A DNA stretch of 64,000 bases from Plazaster borealis (GCA_021014325.1 CM037472.1:16911063-16975062), one strand, 5' to 3'. Counted from the stretch's first letter, positions 24,310 to 39,300 are shown. The notes: generated from the sequence alone by a model not told the origin. Made by a program: numbers and translations.

Positions 24310-24900
24310 TCAAAAGGTCATGGCCAAAAGGTCTGGCGCAACAGAATCAAGATCTGGCGTTCGAGTCCCAGTCTTGATACTTGTGTCCCTGAGCAAGACA
24401 CTTAGCCATTATTTATAGCGTCACCCTTTGGTCCTGTGTGTTGTAATGAACATAAAAGAACCATGCACTTTTCCTTAAAGCAAATGTACAACATTGAATT
24501 GTCAAAGACCAGTTTCCACACTTGATGTGACCCAGCATATACATGAAATAACAAACCTGCGAAAGTTTAAGCTAAATCGGTCTTCAGAGTCATGATAAAT
24601 TAGTGAAAAACCCCATTATATATTTTCACTGTTTTCAAACAACAAATTTAAAATAAGCGATAAAGACTAATTGTTTTACTCATTTCCTAAAAAGTATAGC
24701 ATTTCAAGCTAAACTATTTCAAGGGAATTTTCCACCATGACCATCTTTATACCATGTAAGTTACATGTATGTTGAAATCTGTGAACATTTATATGTTCAA
24801 CATTACCAATGTTGTACACACACTTTAAGGAAGGGGTTTGCCCTAGTGTTCCCTGACACAACATTGTTAAGTTACTGAACAGGCAACCTATCAACAACTA
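24310..24900 (+). mobile_element. SINE family D interrupted by a TTAA MITE
   Basis: SINE head and body lie at 24310-24474 (TTGTGTCCCTGAGCAAGACA) and the SINE tail resumes at 24829 (GGAAGGGGTTTGCCCTAGTG). The interruption is the MITE at 24475-24828. Confidence 0.7.
24475..24828. mobile_element. TTAA-bounded MITE inserted in a SINE
   Basis: TTAAAGCAAATGTACAACATT at the left and CAATGTTGTACACACACTTTAA at the right are inverted ends. The interior shares TTGTCAAAGACCAG and TGAAATAACAA with family B at the left, so it is a related subfamily. Confidence 0.75.
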
Positions 24901-25976
24901 CCAGAAAAAACCCGTACATAATACAGTATCCATACACACTGGTACAATACATGTGTACATACAATACATGTGTACATGTATGTGTTATGATGCAGTGGAG
25001 TAGATTCTTGGCTGCACCTACCACCTCTTTAATTCATGTTTTGATTTTTCACCACATGGCAAAACTGAGAGGCCAAAGTTCATATTGAAGTGTGGTAGGA
25101 TTAACAATACCATAATCATAGACGGTAAAATATGTTCACAAAGAACCTATGGAGTCACATGGCTTATGTGGAACACAGACAATGGTAGCGTATTTGAACA
25201 CCCAAACTTGAAAAACAAACCCAATAACACTAACAGAGAATGTCATGCGGAAAAGGAAAATCAGTGTTCTCAAATTTGCAATAAATTCTGTCCATACTAC
25301 ATCTAAAAGCTTGGGCTAAAACCCACCCAATTAAAAAACAAATCTCTTAAAAATTAAAATCCAAAATGGCAAGTACTTTACATTGAGAGGTATCTGTGAA
25401 AAAATGAAAGTCATCACAAACAAATCATTTGATATGAATAACTGAGGCCAATGGCAATTTACAGTAAGTACAAGTCTTTAAAAAAGTACCTTGTATTAGA
25501 GGTAGAAATTCTGCTTAAATATAAAGTAGAGAAAGTCCACATCAGAAAACGGTTCATAATCATTTTAACCCTACTAAGATTTTAAACTTGATAGGTTAAA
25601 ATAATACAAAATAAACCAACATCCCAACACCCCAACAAACAAACGACCAAGCAAGGAGGGAAGTTCGACAAGGAACTCTTTGCAGAAATCAGAGCAATAA
25701 AATAAAATGTTTAACTACGGAGAAACTGATGCTTTTCATTTATAGTAAATGAAAACTGTTTTCTTAAATTATTGACCAACTTAATATCAAATAGATCAAC
25801 TGGTACAACCCCAAGGCATAACATAACTATGTACAGCAAAAAACTCAATTTTAAAATCACAAACTCTTATCACACACGTAAACTGTATCTAGTATAAGTA
25901 CACATAAAGGCATGCAGGGACATTTGTATACTTAAAAAAAAGGCTGTGACAAAAAAAACATACATGTACATGGGCC

Positions 25977-26135
25977 GTGTCGTGGCCGAGCAGTTTAGTG
26001 CATAGGGTGTGGGTTCAAATCCGGTCATGATACTGGTGTCTTCGAGCAAGACACTTAACGATGGCTTTTCTTCACCCAGGGGTAAATCGGTACCTCGGCT
26101 TCGCCTCGTTGAATGGAATATTCCATCTTTCAATC
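25977..26135 (+). mobile_element. SINE family D, 5' part
   Basis: GTGTCGTGGCCGAGCAGTTT, GGGTTCAAATCCGGTCATGA and GAGCAAGACACTTAACG, ending after GGGGTAAATCGGTACCTCGG. Confidence 0.75.
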
Positions 26136-26639
26136 CATGAAAATATTCTCATAATTGCACTCATAAACATTCATTATTTGTATAATATTGCATGTTCACA
26201 GCTTTAGGACCTTGACACATAAGAAACAATAAAAACAACAACCCCAAAAACCCTCAATCATACAAGAAAACAATAAAACCAATGAAAGAGCTCATCCAAA
26301 CTAACAGACTCAACTTCACAGTAAAAACAAAATAACAAATCAAACAATACATATTCCCTGATTCATGTTTGGAATTTTTGTGACAAACTTCTCTTTGTAT
26401 ACAAGATCAATGACAGTGTCACTAAATCTGCTGTAGAGAGAGAAACAACCAAATCTGAAAAAACCAATGATTTTTTTGTTTATTGTACAGTAAGTGAAAC
26501 AAGTAAAGCAAATATGACTACATTGTACGTCGGTACTCTGTTAGCGGTGTGGTGCACATGTACATTTGGATGTGGATACTAGTATTAATCTCCACTGTTA
26601 CAATGTACATGTTCATTTACAGGAAAAGATCTGATTCAT

Positions 26640-26800
26640 TTTTAGGTTGAACCACGAAAAATGGACTAGAACGGGATTTGAACCTTCGACCTCCGCCTTT
26701 ACTTGCTGATCAATGCTCTACCAACTGAGCTATCTTACCCTTTCGTTGGTGGTCTCCCTATTTTGTCAGTATCTTTGTTCGGGGGTGCCAATCAGAAGTC
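26640..26800 (-). mobile_element. tRNA-derived SINE, family I
   Basis: The minus strand reads GATAGCTCAGTTGGTAGAGC (A-box arm) and AGGTTCAAATCCCG (B-box arm), with a family tail GGCACCCCCGAACAAAG. A sister copy lies at 63593-63880. Either an old tRNA or its SINE derivative; the second copy favours the SINE. Confidence 0.7.
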
Positions 26801-27312
26801 TGATTTGAGAAACTTCTAAGATGTGTTTGATGTCATTTGGATAATATACCAGCTAGCTACATTACAAAAGGGGCTTCAAAATAAAAAAATGTTCATGCAC
26901 AAACCAATTCTTCAAGCATCATATTATGTACAGGTACAATTACAGCAAATGTTGCACACTGAATTTTTGTTTTCTGCAAAAACATTATGGACATTATGCA
27001 TTGACATCTTCCTGATGTTTTTTGTTGACGTGTAAAACAATAGAAACACACAGCTATGTACAGTGTACACACAGCACACAGGGTGGGCCAGGATGAGCAA
27101 CCTTCATTGGACATCATGTGCATAAGGTCTACAAAGTGCACAGAAAACCAGAAAACAAACTCCTTGCTCCACCTAGCAAGATTCTCAGATGCACCATGGA
27201 TGTATAATGTACACATGACGAACAGCTCATCTCGAGGGTTTGACACGAGCCTACTTTCATGTTTCATGTTGCTGCGTTGAACTTGGCTGACTGATGCACA
27301 TTATAATGATAA

Positions 27313-27354
27313 CTACAAAACCTCTATTTTTTGTAATAACTCTCTTATGAATGT
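27313..27354 (-). CDS. PPP1R14: PPP1R14 coding exon 3 (C-terminal helix, 13 codons plus stop)
   Basis: Starts after a TCTTCTCTCCTCAG acceptor and reads TFIRELLQKIEVL then TAG. It matches the last PHI helix (FIxxLLxKIxxM in vertebrates) and keeps phase 0 from exon 2, 455 bases away. Only 42 coding bases long. Confidence 0.88.
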   Translation of the reverse strand, partial: TFIRELLQKIEVL

Positions 27355-30300
27355 CTGAGGAGAGAAGACAAAAGAAAAAAGATGAACATTTATAATAATG
27401 AAAACTTTCTAGAAGAAACAACAAAAGGAGCAAAATGATATGCCTATTATAAGGAACAAGTAGCACACTGTTTCAATGGACATAAAGTGCAACTAAACAG
27501 CAATCACATGGGGGTGCTGTTGCTATCAACTTAACTCTGGAATGAACAGAAGATCTCGCCCTTGAATGTACCTCACAATGTATATACAATGTACATAATA
27601 ATCAAAATACAGTGTTTGTCTTCAACTACATGTCTTTATTGAGAAGAAATTGAACTTGGAGAAAATATGGTATTGGTAAAAGAAAACAACCCCAGATTTA
27701 CATTGCAGCTAATAGGATGGAGATTAGAATCACAAAGTTTGCCTCATGCTTTTGAAGCTTGTGGGCGGGGGGACTTTGAAAACTTTAACTTTCAACTACA
27801 AATACTCACCTCTTTAGGTTTCCTTACGTCTGAAATGATATCTTCTACAAATTTAAACCGTTCTTCTGTTTCTAAAAGTGCATCGATGTCTATTTCTACA
27901 GGGTAATCTTCATCTTCCTGTGTGGAAAAAGAAAAGACAAGAAAGAAAGAATTATTAAACACATAAATAAAAATAAAAATCAGTAAATAAATAAATAAAA
28001 GACAAAATATATATATATATAAAAATAAAAATAAAAAAATAAAATAAAAATAAAAATAATAATAAATAAATAAACAAATAGAGTTTGTGGTACATGTATG
28101 TTTTTATACTTAAATGGAAATTCAGTCTGCACAAGTTTTTCTATCAAAAAAACTAAGGCACTCGTTATTCTTTCGGCACTTGTTATTCTTTCAATGGCAA
28201 AAAAAGCTGGAAAAGCGATTCACATGTTTGAACTATATTGCAATCATTTTCACATGATTGATTTTTTCAATCTGCTGTTAATAATGATAACTGTTACACA
28301 TGGACTAATGATTGGAGCTGTATGAACCTGAGACATCCAAAGATAGTCAACATCTAGACTGCACCAGATGTTCAATCAGTGTCTTGAGGTCACCTGGGTT
28401 CAGAACACCCGAAAGTCAAACAGGGCCCACTTTCATAGAGCTGCTTAAGCACATAAATCAGCTACACACTACAAAACTAGATGCTTACCAGAATAAGGTA
28501 ACCAGCCAAAAGAGCATTTCACATGTAACATCTGTGACTGGTATCCTGCTTCTTTTTGCTTAGCAGAACATTTATAAGCAATATTTTCTGCTTAATGAAA
28601 ATGAGCCTGGCGTATTTATCTGGCTACTTGGTATAGGGTGTTTACGTCAGTCTTTCAGTGCAGGACAAACAGATGTTTGTTTTTGTACAGCTCCTTGCAC
28701 ATACTGACAGATTTAACATGATGGAGTATTATAGGTGGGTTCAGTCAATAACCTCAGCTGATTGGTTTGTTTGTATTTGTTCATTCTGTATGCATCCAGA
28801 TTGTCCTTAGTTAGAATTACACAGCATTTGACTTTTTAAAAAGTGTATTTTCCCATGACAGACCTCAAGCTGTTAGGCACCAACTGTCAAAACAACAGGA
28901 TGATGATAAAGGCAACAAGTTCACTTCTTATTTATTGCTTTACATCCACATATGGACATGGCATAGAAACTTACAAACGAACAAAAATACAAAACAAACC
29001 ATGAACAATCTTGAACACATTTAGTTATGTAAACTAAAATAAACAAATTTCTCTTTCTACACATTGTGAAGATGAATATCCTGCAATAAACGTTTATACA
29101 GTGCATATGTGTACAGTTATATCTGGCAAGAGACATGACATTCTATGCACATGTCTCTTGTATCCACCTCAATCAGAAAAATGCTCTACTTCATTCATTA
29201 CTTACATGTACATGTAGTACATTTTCATGATGTCTTGATTTGTAGAGAAAATGAACAATTTCAAATGCAATTTCTGTTCAGGTTGAGAGTAAGTTTTTAA
29301 TTATAAGATAGACATCTCCAACAGTGATACCACTGCAAAGACAACAAGCTGGGCACACAGTCACAAATACCATCTGTTCATTCAACATTCCTACTGCATG
29401 AATTTGCCAAGACAGTTTGCGCACCACCCCCTGCACCGCCTTTTCTTGGAAAAAAGAACACAATGGATAGGAATAACAAATAAAAAATGAATCAGAGACA
29501 ACACCATGGAGATGAAGAAGAAGGCGCCATCATGCTGCCCATTAATGATGAAGAGACGGGAAATCAAACTTAAAGGCAGGGTATACTTTTGGTAATTGTC
29601 AAAGACCAGCATCCTCACTTGGTGTATCCCAACATAAAAATTATATACATACGTGTATCTAATAACAAACCTGTGAAAATTTTGGCTCAATTGGTGAAAA
29701 TAATGAAAGAAAAAAACACCCGTGTTGCATAGAATTGTGTGCTTTCAGATGCCTGAGCTGAAGCCCTTCTAAGATTAAAAAATTACCTCTTTCTCTAAAA
29801 CTACATTACTTTAAAGGGGGTCGTTTCTAACAATGTTTTATAATATCATCAGCTCTCCAGTGCTCTTGACCAGGTAAGTTTTTATGGTCATTAACTTGTG
29901 GAGTAATTACCAAAAGTACACCCTACCTTTAGGGAGAGATCAACGACATAGCCCGGAAGCTCAGGACTGAAAGAATTCAGCATGTAATAGGAATGAGCGG
30001 AATAAACAGGAAAGACATCAATGGGAGTGGTGTTTGGATAAATTAGGACTAAGAATGCAAAGTCAGAAGAAACCTGCGGAAGGAGGAAACTTGAGCTTGA
30101 TGATAAAAGTGATATAAAAAGTTCAGTTGATCCTGAAATCCGAGTGTCAGCTTACATGTTCTTCAGTTCCTATTACACTGTAAATAACGACTCTGCCAGG
30201 CTTTGTTACTGGTCAAGCTTGAAAGATCATTTATCTCGACACCAGCTGACCAGAAGTCAGGATTTTATTGGTTTGAGTCCAACCTAAGTAACAGAGTTAA

Positions 30301-33300
30301 AGGTAGGGTCATACTTTTGTAATGACCCCCGGAAAAAAATGAAAAAAAGTGTAATTTCTAAAGATATAAAGATGGTAACTGAAGTAAGCATCATACACAA
30401 TTATTTGGTCTGAAGTGCCCTCGTTGAAACCAATTAAAGTATTGAAATTTGAATCTCAAAATTTAACCTCAATGCCAGTTTTTTGAGATTCAAATTTCCA
30501 TGGTGTCCGTTTGAGAATGCTGTGGCCAGAGATGTGGTTGGTACCTGTTGTCACCTAGCTAAACATGAATGGATTCATGTGTCATTTTTTTCTTCTTCTG
30601 TTTTCTCAACAAGTAGACACTGTATTCAGCTGAAACTTTCACAGGTGACTTTGATTGTATTTTTCTTTATACTTTTTGCCTATAGATAAATAAGAATTAC
30701 GTTGACAAAATCCCATCTATGACCCTACATGTACCTTTAAGAGGATCAATGTTAATTGAAAATGTCACTCATGTTGAATAAAAGCATTTGTTTTGGAATC
30801 AACTGTACCGACCCACAGTGTGGGAACTTACTGGTATCCAATCAATGAAATAAATGTGAGTTTGTGCAAGTCTGTTGCTTCTCACAACAGAATTCCTTCA
30901 AGGCAGATGTTCTGTACATATATTGAAGTTGGACTTGTGAATGAAAGGGCGTCGCTTCTTAACAGTGATTTATGCACTTATACCAGGCAGATTGAATTGA
31001 ACCAGGTCGGCGAAGCACTATTTTACTTGTCACACAAGGCAATTTACAGGCAACCAGGTCCAGGTAATCTTGAAGAAACATTAACATATTTTCAAAGTTC
31101 ACATTATATTCTTTGGGAAAAAAGGATCTAGAAACTTTGAAAATATTTTGTTGCCCTACCAAAGAGTTCATTTTGCATGCCATGCGGTTGGTTGCCTCCA
31201 AGTTGCCTGTATAAACGCTTCGTGTGATCCTGAGTTTAGAACATGTTGAGTGAATAAAAGGCTGAGGGAAAATTTCAGTTATGAAAGCTAGCCTTTTTAG
31301 AAAGGAGTGTAATAAAACCCTCCAAAATTTAATATAGGCATCCTATATTGATAAATATAGGATGCTTGGGACGAGCATGTGTCGCTGCAAAGCGTCCCTG
31401 TGCAAGCAGTAACACTTCGCAGCATCTTTTCCACAATAATCGTTCCCTGCCCATTTGTCCAAACAAGGCAAGGTCGTGTCACGATGGACAAGGTTGGTAA
31501 GTGTAGACCTACATGGAGTCATCCACGATGTTTAGAAGTTTTCAAAATTTTATTTAGAGTGTGGGGTGGATGAGTTTCCGTGTCTATTTTGTGCTTTTGG
31601 TTGAAAAAAAAACAAATGGCAAGGATCTATATGTGAGTTATATAAAACAAATATTGAATGCATTATTTGTTCGTGCCTTGTCGCAAAAAATTATCACTCG
31701 AGGAAATCTGGCTTTTTCATTTCTCTCAGCTGAAATGCAATAGTCAAGATTTCACCTCAGGATTATATTCTGCGATAATGCACTCACATGCATCCATTAT
31801 TTGTATAGTGGAGCATCGCGGCAGTATAGGCTACATGTACATGGCAAAATAATGGATGACATGTGACGCGTGTTCCACCAATCAACATAGTCAAATGACA
31901 AGGATCTTTGTGTGTGTGGTAAAAGTGTGCTTGGAGGCTTGTTGAATCCAGATGATGCATTTTTCCCCCGAGACAATTTTCTTCCCTCATCATAACCTGA
32001 ATCATGATGCTGATCCATGACTGTAGACATGAAGTAATCTAGCTTTTACCCCCGTGTCAAAAACCTTCATTTCTATCAAGCTACTTGAACTTTGTCTTCA
32101 AGTTATTAAATTAAATGTGCAATAGTGCATGCATACGTTTATTTGTAACTTGTAAGGGATGTATACTATAAAGTACAGTATATTATATTCCAACTTTCTT
32201 CATTGTTGCCGAGGCTCACTGATTAAGCGGTGAATTTGAAATTAAAACTGGCACCATTGAGTTTTCCCCTCATATTCAAAGTTTGATTAAAATTGCCATC
32301 TGGCCCTTTTTGCACTTGGTATAATAAGTACAGTACTGTATATTATGCATTTTATCTCAATACCTATGTACTGTAAACCTGCAATTTCAACTGCTGGCAC
32401 AATATTGCGCATGAATTGTACAGTCTTCAAACGGTTCAGGTCAATGATGGGCAATTAATTTGCTTTCTACATGTACATGTACAGTAATATGTCTTTTCTA
32501 CCAATTTGTGCACAGCCCTTTGATCAATATTTCATTACGATAGCAGTGCACTGTGCATGTCTGTGCACTACAAAGTACAATGGCGAATGTTACATACTGG
32601 TTGTTTTTTCTCTCTCACAATGATGTGTAGTGGAACTGCAATATTTTGGTTTCCTCAAAAAATTTGGTTCTCACCATTTTCAGTTTAATTCAGTGTACTA
32701 AATCACTTTCAAACGAATGTTTGTAAATATCACAGCCTATATATATATCACATGAACCTTTTAATGTGTTTAGAGACCATTCATTTTTGTATAAACATCA
32801 CCATACTTTTTCAAAGCATATGTCAAAATATTTGGAAAATTAAATCTGAAACAGAAATTTGGTTTTGCCAATGAACTGTTGGCCTAATTGTATAGAATCA
32901 TGGGAAATATTTGACATTTTTTTTCCGGACATGACTTTTCTTTGACCTTTTTGGTTGAGTGGAAGTGGGTGGAATGTTGAGGCTATTTGCGGCCGCTGTA
33001 GACATAACAATGTTGCACTGCTCACAATCACATAAAAGACATTTTATATCATAGTTCAATCTTTTTTTGATTTTCGTCAAGCACATAGCACAGATTTGTG
33101 CTGACACATGGTATCATGCTTTTAATAATTGATTATTTATTCTCTTGTCACACCTTCAGTTGGCTGGCAGCAATGCCAAACACGCATTTCCTTCAAAGCT
33201 CTGGTGGCAGCTGTTGCACAGCGTACACTGCCAATGCAGTTTGGATGGAGTGTGCATGTGTAGTACACTACAAATGTACATAGCAAAGAGGAAGGATAGC

Positions 33301-36300
33301 CAAGAGAACAAGATGCGTTTACCAGTATATTAAACAGTGTGTCCGATGATTTTAATATTACACAACAAATAAACCATCTGAACTACATAATGGCACTGCC
33401 ATTTGTTCCAGACAAAGAGGAAGGATAGCTAAAGAAAACAAAACGAGTTTACCTGTTTTCTAAACAGTGTGTCTGATGATTTAAAGGCACTGTACACATT
33501 TGGTAATTACTCAAAATATCTATTAGCATAAAAATTACTTGGTAACAAGCAACGGAGAGCTGTTGATAGTATAAAACATTGTAGGAAACAACTCCCTCTG
33601 AAGTAACGTAGTTTTTGAGAAAGAGGTAATTTCTCACTAAAATCACAAATTTGTAAAACAAGGGTGTTTTTTCTTTCATCATTTTCTTGCAACTTCGATG
33701 ACCAATTGAGCCCAAACTTTCAGGCTTGTTATTGTATGCATATGTTGGGATACACCAAGTGAGAACACCAGTTACCAAATGTGTACGATGCCTTTAATAT
33801 CAAGCGACAGCAACCAAGCCATTTCTTTTCCAAAGAACACATTTTTCATTATAATGTATGTTGATAAACAGCTGCCAAATGTACTAACTACATATGTACT
33901 TGGTCAGCCTTCTCCCAGCCATAATAGTGGTCTGCTGGCAAAATGCTAGTTAAAACACCTTAAAGGACATTCTCTCCAAGTGGTCGGCTGACTAAGTGTA
34001 CAGTGTTGAAAAGTATCTCTATTTAATATAAAGTGTGGACTAGTAAAAAAAGCTGACAGACTCTCGTGAAATGACAAGCTAACTGGTGCTGCTGGCTCAT
34101 CAATGAAAAAGTTAAGGGCATACCCTGTTTGCGTGAATGAAAAGAAGAGAAAACCCAATAAACCAAACCAAACAGCCTAAACCAAAGATTCTGTGAAATT
34201 GTGTCTGGGTGCATCCCAGAAATTGTGTCTGTTACATAATTATGTTCAAGTCCTGTTGAAAGACAGTAATTGTATTTAAAATCAACTACAAAATCTGTGA
34301 TCGAGCTGCATACACTTGTACTGTACATGGGAGCTGCATACACTTGTACTGTACATGTACATGTACTGTACATGTAAACACAAACACATGTTAATGACAG
34401 TCTGTGGCTAATTTGTCCAACAAGCTGGAGCCTATATTTTGTATTTTGTGTACGAATATCTTGAGCCAAGACAAGTACCATGGAGAACTGGTAGTTCATC
34501 TTCTTTAAGGTGAAATAAAACAAACAAATCAAATGAGGCCAAGTAACAAAATTAACGAGTTTCTCGTCCCCGCCCCCTCCTTTTTGGCCACCGCCTCCTT
34601 TTATTTTAATTCTAAGAAAACAACCGAAGTTCCTTGGCTTATTTTTGCTTAAGAATTTGTCTAAACTATTTTTTCACCTTTGCAATACAACAGCCGTTTC
34701 TGAATTTTGAAACTTGCTAAAGCATTTGTTTTGTCATACATTGTCAGTATACTCAAATAGCACAATATCTGTGAATAAATATACCTTGGCCAGCCATATT
34801 TAGAATGGCAGCCATCTTGGAAAAAAAAATTGAAAAATAGTAAAGCCCTTTTTGTAAAAAGTCCGGATGAGAACCTCGTCACTTTTGTTACTTGGCCTAA
34901 AAGACCCAATACAATTTCAATGTCAACCTGAATCGCAAATGAATTTCTCACAGCCTTGACAATAACAGAGAGTAAACAAGCCCGGGAATCTTCAACTACA
35001 GTAGCAAGCTGTGAAACACCACTGTATATTCATTGAACCATTATACATTGAATGTTTGGTTTGTATACCTGAGCGGTCATTCACAATGCACAGATCAACT
35101 ATGATTCATTTGATCTTTTATCATATATGTAGATCTTTATCCTGAATCTAGATCCACAACAGTTATGCAATGGGAATTTTTCATGCATTAAATACTTGCG
35201 AGTCAGACATGCATAAAACCATTAATTACAACCCGGATCTAGACAAACACATGTAACAAACATTACATATTGTTGGGCAATTCCACAGAAATTTTGACCA
35301 ATATTCTGAAAAAACCCCTTCCCAAAACATCAAGATGTGAGTATACAGACAATGTAATCATATAGGAAATAATTATCTGAATGTTTACTGATTATACATT
35401 TCTTACCAGTACCAATCCTCTAGACTCCAGACAAATACAAATGTATCCATGGTTCTGAAAAACACTTGTTGAGAAAAAAGCTTTTCAAGACCCCCCAAAT
35501 CACCTCTGCTTTATATTTGAAACTCGAGCATGGGAATGAATGTACTCTTCCAAAAAACAGTTTTCCAAAGTTTTGCTTGGAATAGTGTAAAGTTGCTGGA
35601 GATTGACAGCTTCAGTTTATCCATACTTTCATTGCAAGAATATGTCAAAGCTCTGGCTTCCAGTTAACATTTAACCAGCCAAATTGTACGATACACAAGT
35701 TATTATTGCTTTGAGTAGATGCTAATCTTATGAGAAAAAGGTTACAAAATTGTCCATGTGCTGCCTCCTACACGTATTCTAAAAGAGAAGTAGACTTTGT
35801 CCTCTTGTGCTGATGTGTGACTGTCATGAGTCAGAATCAGATATAGTGAGAGACCAGCGTTTCCATAAAAACATTGTGCATATAAAATTAATGAGACACA
35901 CAAAAACAAGGAGGGCAAGGAACTTGGGCTACTTTGTATTTTTTCCATAAGAGGGTTGGGGATCCAGGAGATTTTGACTGCTTGTGAGATGTCAAAGGAT
36001 TGCCGTCAAATACCGAGTCTTCCGCAAAATCCGGGAGAGTTGGTAGCTCTGTATTGTGAATGACAACAGGATCGCCCTTTTTCCACATTCAATTTTTGTT
36101 GTTCACCAAGGCTGCGTTCCATTTACGCAAACGGATCGCAACCGTTCGCGCAAACGTTTGCGACTGTTTGAACGATATGGCGGCGCTCTGTAATGAAGAT
36201 GGCGACACTGTATTTATTAATTAGTTACTTAGTTGTTGCTGTATTGTAGATATATTTTAGTCCTCGCTTGTACATCGCGACATAAAATAATTATGTTATT

Positions 36301-39300
36301 ATTTCAACTCCACCTTACTGCGTTATCAATAACTGATACACATTATAATTATTTTCGTGACAAGAACCTTGTTGTCCGCCCACCCACCAACACCTTAGAA
36401 ATTTGTTCGCGTATGGTTGCTAACAGTCGCCAATGTTGGCGGCGCACAACTCGTTCCACTAGAAATTGTTGGCAAATGTGCGCAAACGTTGGCAACGTTT
36501 GGGCAAGTGGAACACACCCCAAGTGCATTATAAGTGCAAAATATGTGGTTAAAGTTCAACAAAACAAACTATATTTATCAGAGAAACACAAAGTTAACAT
36601 TGGGATCTATATTAGATATGAAACATGTATTAAATATACATGAAGATAACCCAGAAAAAAATAAAAAATTGTATGGCAGAAAAAGGATATTGTGATATGA
36701 TAATTGTGTGAAGGTGAGCTTGGTTGCAATAAAAAAAACCCTGTAGGTACACTAATATCATGTTCTGTCTTTGAAAAATGAAGATTCCTGGGTACAATTT
36801 TGTTGATGTGTAATATGAACACTGAGTTTTGTCATATTTTGGAACATGTTTGGTCTGCTGTCCTGATGTGATAAATGACAAGCCTCATCTCTTTCAATCT
36901 TTGGGGCTCAAGGTAGACAGGAATTATTGAACCCTGAGCAGCTCAGCAATGATGAAAGACAGAAACATCACTTCCGCTTTTCCTCAAGGATTTAACTCAC
37001 ACAAACTGGTCATCTTTGCTCTTCGGGAGTTACAGATCGAAATTCAAATGGTGCTCCATTTAGAATCATTGACAAATGGAAATCATACATGTACTAAGAT
37101 TTATTGCAAACATCTATTGCGAACGCCAGACAAAGTACAGAGGACATTGTAAATTTCATTACAAAAAGCCTTGGCATATATTTCATCCTCGTAAATTGTT
37201 GAGGTTTCATTGTACTTTTTCAATTAAATACAAAGTACATGATACTGTTAAAATTTTGGTATTACCAAAAATAAGTTAAATGGCGTACATACATGAAGTA
37301 AGTGCTATTGAGTATTGATTTTGCTAATAGAAAACATACATGTAACACCAGCAGAACTCACTGCAACAGATGTGGCGGATAATGATAGTTCATGGCAAGT
37401 GGCTACGTTTGCCAACGTACATAACTATTATTGTAGTATTGGGAATACTAATATTATTAATAATAATGATAAAGGGCGCATTCTTCTGAGTGTGGTAATG
37501 ATTGCTGCCAATGGATCAATCCAAAGGTGAGGTTTATAAACAGCCACCAGTAACCAACCACAAAAAAGATGTGGAGAACTACATGGTTTTTTTCCCCGGT
37601 TTTTTCTTTTCTATTCTATGTTTGTCTGAAGCCCCCTCCCATTTATGGAGGGATAAAAAATAAAGTCTGTATCACCTGTTTCAGATACTAGCTGAGGTGG
37701 ATTGGAATGTCATTGAATTTCCATATTTCCTTTGTGTTCCAATGTGAATGTTAAGGTTAAGGTCAAAGCTTTAAATTTGTATAAAGGCCTAACCAGTAAT
37801 ACATCACATAGATATGTACAAAGTGAAAAACTAAAATTAGAAATTGAATAAGTGATTTTTGTTTTATGTACATTGTACCGGACATGTACACATGTACTTT
37901 AGTTTTGTGTTTGTTTTTGTGCTTGTTTGGAAGTAATAAATAAAAACATGCAAAGTTGCTTTTTTGTGTATAACTTCTTCAACGATTACTTAAATTAAAC
38001 CACATAATATGAGTTAGTATAGAATTGAACTCCAGCATTTTGAAGCATTCTAGAATTTCACTTTAACACACAGGATCCATTTCCCAATATTCGTCACGGG
38101 GTGCACATTGTACACTTGCCCAGCAGTATGCATGGATCTACTCAGAAATGAGGCAATGACAACAAGAGCACCGGAGGCAGAATCACTACTGGTACTGAAT
38201 TCTTAGCAATCCAAAAAAAAGTATGTACTTGTTGCTAAAAAAAGCCCCCCACAACAAACCACTGCAATCACAGCCCATTGAAAAGATTAGTTTAACACAG
38301 TCTGGGGGGAAGTCAGTTTCATATGTCAACACAATCAATTATTTGAATTTCTTAAAGAGAAACCTAGTAAACCTTTGAATGGATAGATTTGTCGACACTT
38401 TGTCTGTGTATACAACAGGGATATGTTATAAGGAGTCCTTAAGGACAACCACGTTGTTGGGTCCACAATAAATTACACTTGATCCATTTAGTTGTTTAGT
38501 CTGCAGGCACATGTATACTGCGCTACATGTACACATGTACACAAGTGCAGTGTACAATTTAAAGCATGCCTTGATCTAAGCGTAGATTTCTTAGATTGAA
38601 TATGAAACATGTACACATGTACATTTAGGAGGAAGTAAATTGCACAGTACACAAACCTTGCATGAAACTGTTTGTTTGCTTCTCAGAACTATAACATGCA
38701 GTGCTTGTTGAATGGGAGAAGTACATGAACAATGCAATATTTGAACGTAAGTTGACCTTCAACATTTTGCCATGTTTCATAATAAGTTTTAGAGTATAAT
38801 GCCTTTCCCATTTGTGACAAAAACGTAACTGGTCTCAGTCACAGTTTGGGTCAATCGCTGACAACTTGTGCGTATAATGCGAAAAAGAGATTATGTTAAG
38901 GTCAAGTAAAATAAATAACATGTTGCTCGTCCCCGCCCGCCTCGGTTTTGGCGGCCGCACAAATTTTTTTGTTATTTGTTACTTAAAAAAAAATTTAAAA
39001 AAAATAATAATAATAAAATAAAATCAATTTACATATTTATAGCTATTTCCAATGTACCCTTTATTTTTATTGAGCAGTTTCATCATCTGTCTTACATGTA
39101 GGCCTACAAGAATAGCTATTGCAACGCATAATGAGAAACTCTTTACTTTGAAACGTTTTGCCCTTCAGGTTTGCATGCAACAGTTCTTTGCACAAGGACG
39201 CGATGCCACGCACACAGAATAACTTTGGAGCAAAATCAAGAATGACTCTTTAGAAATAATTACAATGTACCAAAATGGACACAGAAACACACACAGAATT

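Larger units (their letters stand above)
18589..27312. other. Intergenic DNA between the PPP1R14 gene end and the EHD gene start
   Basis: Contains the EHD 5' flank, a GC-richer stretch at about 18880-18915 (G-run) and 19220-19240, palindromic elements at 19280-20160, a block of 'gtccccc' words at 20610-21320, and AT-rich unique DNA from 21500 on. One unproven plus-strand exon-like unit at 23651 is described separately. No other gene seen. Confidence 0.6.

Noticed and set aside
26320..26440. Minus-strand exon-like unit after a strong CTCTCTCTACAG acceptor (FSDTVIDLVYKEKF)
   Set aside because: Considered as PPP1R14 exon 3, but it needs a different phase from exon 2; in phase 0 it stops after two codons. 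The exon at 27313-27354 fits phase and family.
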